A DNA stretch of 36,862 bases from Desulfomonilaceae bacterium. GTDB taxonomy: Bacteria; Desulfobacterota; Desulfomonilia; Desulfomonilales; Desulfomonilaceae. The translations under genes were made by a program, and so were the position numbers. Under the pieces are notes generated by a model that did not search any database, had not been told where the DNA came from, and worked only from the letters and a program-made list of their open reading frames with translations. How positions within the stretch are numbered: position 1 is the first letter of the stretch; each line of letters begins with the position of its first letter. The stretch spans positions 1-36,862 of the forward strand of contig JAVHLK010000048.1 in the NCBI GenBank assembly GCA_031082285.1, in the 5' to 3' direction. Below are positions 31,506-36,862 of the stretch, in pieces.

Positions 31506-32677
31506 GCGACCTCCCTTCCGTAAACGAGCACTGTGTGAGCTGCGATGAATCCGCTGAGATTATGCGTCAGCCCGATCGTCGCATTGGGAACCTGCTGAAC
31601 CGCGTCGCCCCTCAGTTGCTTCATAACTTCTATGGCCTGGCGAATCCCGGTACCGCCGAACGGATGTCCGCAGCCGAGCAGACCGCCGTCTGTGTTGGTG
31701 GGAATCTTGCCTCCCAAGTCGTTGCCGCCGTCTCCGACAAACGGACCGCCCTCACCCTTTTCGCAGAACCCGAGATCTTCCATCTCGATGATCTCCGAAA
31801 TGGTGAAACAGTCGTGGGTCATGGCGACGTCGATGTCCTTGGGTTCAACCTTGGATTTCTTGTACGCCTGAGCCGCGGCGATCTTCAGCGCCTCCCATGT
31901 CGTCCAATCGGGCATGTTCGCGGACATGTTGTTCACCGACGCCTGACCTGTGCCGCGCAGGTACACGAGCGGCTTGTCCGTGAGATCCTTGGCCTTTTCC
32001 TCCGCGGCCAGGATTACGGCGGCGGCTCCGTCGGTAATGGGGCAGCAGTCGTACAGCGTCAGCGGCTCAACGATCATGCGACCGCTCATCACCTCTTCCA
32101 TGGTCACCGGAGTCTGGAACTGAGCTTTTGGGTTCTTGGCCGAGTTCCTGCGGTTCTTCACCGAGATTGTTCCCAAGTGTTCCTTCTTGGTGCCGAACTG
32201 TTTCATATGCTGTTTGGCAACCATTGCAAAGACGGGAGGTGGAAGTCCCAGTCCCTGGGTGCCGTCCCAGTCGTGGTCCACGGACGCGAGTTCGCTGTAG
32301 AACACTTCCCATTTCTGGGGCGTGTAGAGCTTTTCGCCTCCGGCGACCATCACTATGTCTGCCTGCCCTGATTTGATCAGGGCAAACGCGAGAATAATCG
32401 CCGAACTGCCGCTTGCACAGAGAAGTTCCACGCGGGCACAGATGTTCTTCGGCCTTATCCCGACGTACTCGGCCACCAGCGGAGCCAGGTGGGTCTGGTA
32501 AGAAGTACGCTCGGTGTACGCGGATGCGACCAGAAGACCGTCTATGTCTTTGGGGTTTAGTTGAGGATTGTCCTCATAGCAGGCCTTGGCGGCTTCCTGG
32601 AAGAAGTCGCGCTGGCTGCCGTCCCTGACCCCCCATTTGGACATTCCTCCGGCGATTATACACACATTGCGATCCAT
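31502..32677 (-). CDS. Thiolase-fold acyl-CoA acyltransferase (DUF35-dependent type)
   Basis: A 391-residue thiolase-superfamily protein of the SCP2/lipid-transfer-like branch. The nucleophile Cys is C87 in ELLCASGSSAI; downstream are VAMTHDCFTISEIIEMEDLG and GGLLGCGHPFGGTGIRQ, which hold the His and Cys of the active site. GGAGG precedes the ATG. Its overlap with a DUF35 gene is the arrangement of BbsAB-type thiolases. Upstream of bamA it could cleave a beta-oxoacyl-CoA formed after ring opening (for example 3-oxopimelyl-CoA) or a benzoylsuccinyl-CoA-like intermediate; both are inference. Confidence 0.88.
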   Translation of the reverse strand: MDRNVCIIAGGMSKWGVRDGSQRDFFQEAAKACYEDNPQLNPKDIDGLLVASAYTERTSYQTHLAPLVAEYVGIRPKNICARVELLCASGSSAIILAFALIKSGQADIVMVAGGEKLYTPQKWEVFYSELASVDHDWDGTQGLGLPPPVFAMVAKQHMKQFGTKKEHLGTISVKNRRNSAKNPKAQFQTPVTMEEVMSGRMIVEPLTLYDCCPITDGAAAVILAAEEKAKDLTDKPLVYLRGTGQASVNNMSANMPDWTTWEALKIAAAQAYKKSKVEPKDIDVAMTHDCFTISEIIEMEDLGFCEKGEGGPFVGDGGNDLGGKIPTNTDGGLLGCGHPFGGTGIRQAIEVMKQLRGDAVQQVPNATIGLTHNLSGFIAAHTVLVYGREVA

Positions 32678-33191
32678 TCGTGTCTACCTCCGGCTTGTGA
32701 TTCGGGTATGATGTTTCAATAGCCGTGCATGTCCGGGCGGCTATTGAATCGACCGAGGCCCCGTACCATTCGTTCAAGCTCAGGCAGCCCGCGTACTCAC
32801 GGGTGCACGGAAGATCCCGACCAGATACTCCAATTCGTTCACTATGAGTTTCCGGGATCCCTACGCTGAACTTGCGGCGCCCGCACGATTCGACCGCCTC
32901 CCCGGCGATTCGGAAAAGTGTTCGATATCAAGGGCGCCCCGGGTCTCGCTGCATTTACCTGGAGCTGACCCGGCCGGCTGACCGTTCACGCCATTTCCCG
33001 GCCGGTTCTCACGAACCCATTTTTCAGTTTACAGTATTTTGCCCCATCACTGCAACACCTTTTTCGCCAAAGGTCGTTCGATTATCCGAAAAGGTCCGTC
33101 CTACCATATCCTGCATTTGAAGCCGCTTAGCGTCGCGACTTCACGGGTATGCCCTCTCGGACGCCGGACAACTCTCATCCGATTCCATGTT
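32678..33191. other. Intergenic region upstream of the thiolase operon
   Basis: These 514 bases hold no supported gene. A short hairpin (ACCTTT at 33057-33062, AAAGGT at 33069-33074) lies about 120 bp past the glycosyltransferase stop, without a T tract. A weak minus-strand promoter candidate, TTGCAG with TGTAAA 16 bases on, lies near 33055-33028. The start of the aromatic operon's transcript should be here, but I cannot place it firmly. Confidence 0.35.
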
Positions 33192-34448
33192 TCACAGGAA
33201 TGAACTCTTGTCCCTCCCTTGAAGCAGATCCTCGTACAGCACTCGGTACGACTCCACGATCTGCCGCCAATCTCTATGCGCCTCCACCCATTGTCTCGCC
33301 CGCCGCCCCAAGTCTATGCGAAGGGCCGGGTCCCGCACCAGTGCAACGATCTTGGTTTTCAGATCCTCCAGGTCTTCCGCCCTGAAGAGGATTCCGTTCA
33401 TGCCGTCCTCAACGATCTCGCGGTGGCCTCCGATGTCGCTTGCCACCAGGGGTCTCCCCGCGGCCATAATCTCCAGGGGCTTCAAAGGAGTCACCAGACG
33501 GGTCTCTCTCGCATCACGCCTGGGCAACACCATAATGTCGCACAGCCGGTAGTAATCGATCACACGGCTGTGGGGCAGGCGGCCGGCGAAGACCGTCCGG
33601 TCGTCAATTCCGACTCGGGAAGCCATCTGCTTCAACTCCGAGGCCGTCTCGCCGTCACCAACGAGCAAGAGGCCGAGTTCCGGTAACGCGCCGGCAAGTT
33701 CAGAGATCGCCTTGAGCAGCAATTCAAGGCCTTCGTATCGAAAAAAGGAACCGATGTATCCGACCACCAGCCGGTCGTGCAAACCCAGTACATTACGGAG
33801 TTCCCGATCCGGCTCCCCCGGGGGGAATGCGGCAATATCAACGCCGTTGGGGACGACAAGGACCTTGTCTTCGGGGATGCCGCGGGAAACGACCTCGGAT
33901 TTCAGCAGATCGCATATCACGCAGCAGGCCCGAGCTCCCTTGAGAGCCAACGTCTCCAGAAACCTGACTCCCCGATACCGGAGCGACTTATCGCTGAGAC
34001 CGTACCTGACGGTATGCGAATCTTCCCATATTCCCCGCATCTCGTACACGCTGGGAACATTCTTGATTCGACCCACGAGATCTGCAACGATTCCGCATGT
34101 GAAGGGCGAGTGGCCGTGGACGATGTCGGGTTTGTACGTGCTCGCCACCCGCATCGCAGCGGTAAACAGTCGTGCGTTCTGCAGCACCCGCAAGGAGGAC
34201 CTGAGGGGGCTCTTGTCATGCACCTCCATGGTGGGATCGAGGAGGGTGCCGCATGCGCGAAAATAGCGGATCCCGTCAATATACTCGCTCCCCTCCGCAT
34301 CCAGCCTGCCCAGGGGGGCCTGAGACGGAGACGTGACCACTATCGGTTCCATCCCCATGTCACGCTGTTTGGTGACGATTTCCCGGCTCCGTATTGCATA
34401 CCCGTGAGTGCCTGGGACTGACCTGTGGAGCAGATGGAGTACACGCAT
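33192..34448 (-). CDS. Family 4 glycosyltransferase (Daro_2409/exosortase-associated type)
   Basis: A 418-residue GT-B glycosyltransferase. The N-terminal domain opens MRVLHLLHRSVPGTHGYAIR, resembling the Daro_2409 family of PEP-CTERM/exosortase-associated glycosyltransferases, and contains DIVHGHSPFTCGIVADLVG. The C-terminal GT4 domain shows VVPNGVDIAAFPPGEPDREL, VVGYIGSFFRYEGLELLLKA, LGLLLVGDGETASELK and the nucleotide-sugar site PLKPLEIMAAGRPLVASDIG with GHREIV. I chose the ATG at 34448; a GTG four codons earlier has AAGGAG too close. It begins 18 bp after the heparinase-family gene, with which it is probably co-transcribed. It likely adds a sugar to an exopolysaccharide repeat unit. Confidence 0.88.
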   Translation of the reverse strand: MRVLHLLHRSVPGTHGYAIRSREIVTKQRDMGMEPIVVTSPSQAPLGRLDAEGSEYIDGIRYFRACGTLLDPTMEVHDKSPLRSSLRVLQNARLFTAAMRVASTYKPDIVHGHSPFTCGIVADLVGRIKNVPSVYEMRGIWEDSHTVRYGLSDKSLRYRGVRFLETLALKGARACCVICDLLKSEVVSRGIPEDKVLVVPNGVDIAAFPPGEPDRELRNVLGLHDRLVVGYIGSFFRYEGLELLLKAISELAGALPELGLLLVGDGETASELKQMASRVGIDDRTVFAGRLPHSRVIDYYRLCDIMVLPRRDARETRLVTPLKPLEIMAAGRPLVASDIGGHREIVEDGMNGILFRAEDLEDLKTKIVALVRDPALRIDLGRRARQWVEAHRDWRQIVESYRVLYEDLLQGRDKSSFL

Positions 34449-34466
34449 GGGAGTTCTCACTTCTCC

Positions 34467-36647
34467 TTAATGTCCTGCAAGAAACGCGGCAAGTCGGTGC
34501 GAATCGATGAGATCGAGACAACCTTGGGCCGGCAGATCTCGGGGCACTTCCGCGGGGAGCCCCGCGCTGAGGCCGGGTACTTTGAACACGGTGATGAAGG
34601 ACGCGGGGAGATCGGTCGTGACGGTCATCCTCACCATTACCGAGGGTTCGATCAAACCGTAATACCGCGAATGCCACCCCCCCATGGGCCGGGTCGATCC
34701 TTCCAGGATCGCGACATCGCTTCCCGCGGCATCGAGGACAATTGCGTCCAGATCCCCGCCGGCGCATCGCACGCTCAACGTCGGACCGCTTTGTCCCGTG
34801 ACGCGGCATCCCGGTGCAAGGTTGAACGACAGGTCGAGTCGGTGGGTTCCCGATCCTTCCACCGAATCCAGCACCATGACTCCGGAATTGATGAGATGCA
34901 GGATATGGCGGCGATGAAGGAGTCCGCCCCATCGTACGCTTCCTCGAAGGAGCACCCAGTCCTTGCCTTCGAGCTCCGGTTCCCGGGAGATCTTGAGCGG
35001 TCTCGACCAGCGAAACGTGTCGAGCATAGACGACTGATCGCCCCGGTCCACCGCAATGGTGTTGTGTGCCGTCGTGGAACGGAAATAGGTGCGCCATTGG
35101 GGCGGGCCGTTGTACAAGCCCGTCCCGGGATCGACCACCACCGGCGCCCCATCGTACGAGATGAGAAACGAGAGCCCGTCCGCGTGGCCGTGTCCAAAAC
35201 CCGGTGCGATCCCCAACGAGCCGCAATCGAACACTATGCCGAATCGGTCGTCCCGGGTGACGACGTACCCTCCGACGGGAAACACGGAGAGACCGCGGCC
35301 CTTGGTGCGGCGGACGGATCCGTTAGTCTTCCCCGCCATGGCACAAAAGGACTTGCGGCCTTCCGGTCCCAGCATGAGAAAGGACTCCGCGGGAAAATCA
35401 TCGACATCCCGGCACAGCGACGGGCGATCGAAAAGTACTGCTCCCGCGGCCGACAGCGGCCTGAAATCCCAGTAGTCGGAGATCTGCCACCCGATGGCGA
35501 GACCCGTGTCCGAATCGCCGATATGGGGCACGTCTCGGGGGCCGGGCGGCAACGATCCAATGAACTCGAGCCCTGCCGCCACGCGGTCGGAGACGGACTC
35601 GGACACATTGATGCCTTGACCGCGCGCGAGGTGAATCAAAGGCAAGAGGAACTCGCAGACGAATCGGAAGTACCCCGTGGACTGCTCCGCATACACCCCG
35701 TCGGAAAGGATCAGTCGCGGCACCAGGCGATTGAGGATCTTGAGTGCTCGTCCGCGGCGTCGATCGCTTTCGCTGAACAAGGGATACAGCGCGGCCGCCT
35801 GGAACAGGGCCGCGGCTTCGCCGAGCAGATGATTTCCTTCCGTGTGATGAACCGTAAGTTCTCTTTCGAGATGATCCGCGTGGAGATACACCCATTGAAT
35901 GAACCGACAGGTGAAGTCCTTGTCCCACGCACCGCTCCCCATACAGAGTATATGACAGCGAATCCATGAGAGAAGCCGCAGTCCGACTTCCAAATTACTC
36001 GCCCATTGCACACCGGCCTTGTACGGCACCCGGTCCATCCAGCTCTCCAGGTGAACCCGCGCAGTGTGAGGGAACCGTTCATCCCCGGTGATTCTCCATG
36101 CCGCGCCGAGCACGAGCAGGTGTTGAAACCGGTTCACTTCCCAGCACCATTTCACGTCGCGTTCCGGCGCCGCCGGGTCATGAAGGAACTCGATCGTGGA
36201 GTGATGGCCGCCCGGCCACCGAAGACCTTCACCCGAAGGCTCAAAGGTTTCGGACCATGACGCGGTGTGGGGCACATTCAATTCCTTCCAGTGGAATACT
36301 TTCACGCATCCCGCAACAACCGCCTCCCCCCTGTCCGTCAGATCCTTGGCCGCGACCGGATAAAGCTTCTCAAAGGTCTCCCAAAAGGAGTTCGCGTGCC
36401 ACCAGCCTCCGGGAAGGCGTTCCGTCAAGGCTCGTTCCACCGCGGCCACTGGATCTCCGCCCCCCCGCCGGAGTATCCGATTCAGGCCATGGGCTTCCCA
36501 TTGCGCTTCGACCCTTTGCGGGGTGTTCGCGTCAAGACGTCTGTTCTCCAACCAATGGCGCACCTTCGAGGCCGCGCGATAATAGGGCTCCGAAGGCTTC
36601 AGGCCTTGCACACGGCGGAAGAGATAGCGCGCCTTATCAATGTTCAT
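34467..36647 (-). CDS. Heparinase II/III-family protein
   Basis: A 726-residue protein with an N-terminal alpha/alpha toroid (about residues 60-370; VKWCWEVNRFQHLLVLGAAW, WLNP-type helices, LTVHHTEGNHLLGEAAALFQ) and a C-terminal beta-sandwich with the family signature FGHGHADGLSFLISYDG, VVVDPGTGLYNG and RSTTAHNTIAVDRGDQ. The His and Tyr residues used for lyase chemistry in the family (HTEGNH, HADG) are present. No signal peptide is visible, so it may act in the cytoplasm or its start may be misplaced. Such proteins are common in exopolysaccharide clusters. The ATG at 36647 lacks a good ribosome binding site; a GTG at 36695 is the alternative. Confidence 0.88.
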   Translation of the reverse strand: MNIDKARYLFRRVQGLKPSEPYYRAASKVRHWLENRRLDANTPQRVEAQWEAHGLNRILRRGGGDPVAAVERALTERLPGGWWHANSFWETFEKLYPVAAKDLTDRGEAVVAGCVKVFHWKELNVPHTASWSETFEPSGEGLRWPGGHHSTIEFLHDPAAPERDVKWCWEVNRFQHLLVLGAAWRITGDERFPHTARVHLESWMDRVPYKAGVQWASNLEVGLRLLSWIRCHILCMGSGAWDKDFTCRFIQWVYLHADHLERELTVHHTEGNHLLGEAAALFQAAALYPLFSESDRRRGRALKILNRLVPRLILSDGVYAEQSTGYFRFVCEFLLPLIHLARGQGINVSESVSDRVAAGLEFIGSLPPGPRDVPHIGDSDTGLAIGWQISDYWDFRPLSAAGAVLFDRPSLCRDVDDFPAESFLMLGPEGRKSFCAMAGKTNGSVRRTKGRGLSVFPVGGYVVTRDDRFGIVFDCGSLGIAPGFGHGHADGLSFLISYDGAPVVVDPGTGLYNGPPQWRTYFRSTTAHNTIAVDRGDQSSMLDTFRWSRPLKISREPELEGKDWVLLRGSVRWGGLLHRRHILHLINSGVMVLDSVEGSGTHRLDLSFNLAPGCRVTGQSGPTLSVRCAGGDLDAIVLDAAGSDVAILEGSTRPMGGWHSRYYGLIEPSVMVRMTVTTDLPASFITVFKVPGLSAGLPAEVPRDLPAQGCLDLIDSHRLAAFLAGH

Positions 36648-36711
36648 TGCCGCACTGGAGAGAGACAAACGGACGCCTGCACCGGGACGAATCACCCATA
36701 ACCCGTAATCC

Positions 36712-36862
36712 TTAGATGCGCTTGTACAACCATTGCGGAATATGAAACTCTCGCTTATTCAAGACGATTCCCGATATGTCCGAACCGGCCGCTTTGATGG
36801 TCTCAATGGCCCGGTTCACGACCTCCGAATTCGTCTTGCCCGACTCCACCACCAGAACCACG
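36712..36862 (-). CDS. C-terminal end of a polysaccharide tyrosine autokinase (CpsD/Wzc-type), partial
   Basis: The frame entering from the right edge encodes 49 residues: VVLVVESGKTNSEVVNRAIE, then IKAAGSDISGIVLNKREFHI and PQWLYKRI before a TAA at 36714-36712. This matches the end of CpsD/CapB-like autokinases, where the VVLVVE strand, the GIVLNK strand and a basic Tyr-containing tail close the P-loop domain. Such kinases control exopolysaccharide chain length and export. The gene lies 64 bp upstream of the heparinase-family gene and supports an exopolysaccharide operon continuing beyond the window. Confidence 0.78.
   Translation of the reverse strand, partial: VVLVVESGKTNSEVVNRAIETIKAAGSDISGIVLNKREFHIPQWLYKRI

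Noticed and set aside
34425-35969. 514-codon plus-strand open frame
   Set aside because: It is antisense to the well-supported heparinase-family gene and has no family resemblance. High GC at third positions keeps antisense frames open.

Overview
The window looks like a strict anaerobe, most likely a Desulfobacterota (deltaproteobacterial) chromosome of a Desulfomonile- or Syntrophobacter-like type. This is an inference from gene content: benzoyl-CoA-pathway enzymes (BamA, dienoyl-CoA hydratase), an oxygen-independent route to the B12 lower ligand, corrinoid methyltransferases, a giant two-headed CoA-dehydratase activase, and a Daro_2409-like glycosyltransferase beside a tyrosine autokinase. 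Most genes lie on the minus strand. No rRNA, tRNA or CRISPR array was seen.

Layout. 1-5235 (minus): a corrinoid methyl-transfer operon with a MtgA/AcsE-like methyltetrahydrofolate methyltransferase, a corrinoid protein, two different non-pyrrolysine MttB-family proteins, and a DUF1638 protein cut by the window edge. 5631-10999: an exported protein of unknown function, an MFS transporter overlapping nhaA, an AT-rich intergenic stretch, and a cysteine-rich exported protein. 11.1-13.2 kb: a toxin-antitoxin patch with an intact nucleotidyltransferase antitoxin next to a frameshifted HEPN toxin, a decayed Phd-VapC relic, an intact VapBC pair and a truncated UPF0175 antitoxin. 13.7-14.0 kb: a DUF486 membrane protein.

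14.4-24.4 kb is the centrepiece: a cobalamin-riboswitch-controlled minus-strand operon bzaF-cobT-bzaC-bzaD-bzaE-cobS. It appears to encode every step from aminoimidazole ribotide to 5,6-dimethylbenzimidazole, its activation, and the final joining step of cobalamin synthesis. The whole module sits between two 319-bp direct repeats (7 mismatches, no gaps, offset 9,705 bp). The right copy is the true 5' end of the activase gene; the left copy is a dead-end fragment of it lying 3 bp from the cobS stop codon.

24.3-32.7 kb: the plus-strand activase gene converges on a minus-strand aromatic-degradation group, thiolase, DUF35 zinc-ribbon/OB protein, bamA, then a terminator and a probable separate promoter, then the dienoyl-CoA hydratase gene. 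33.2-36.9 kb: exopolysaccharide genes (end of a tyrosine autokinase, a heparinase II/III-family protein, a family 4 glycosyltransferase).

Functionally, the left end consumes corrinoid cofactor and the centre finishes its synthesis under B12 feedback. The right part processes ring-cleavage intermediates of anaerobic aromatic degradation.
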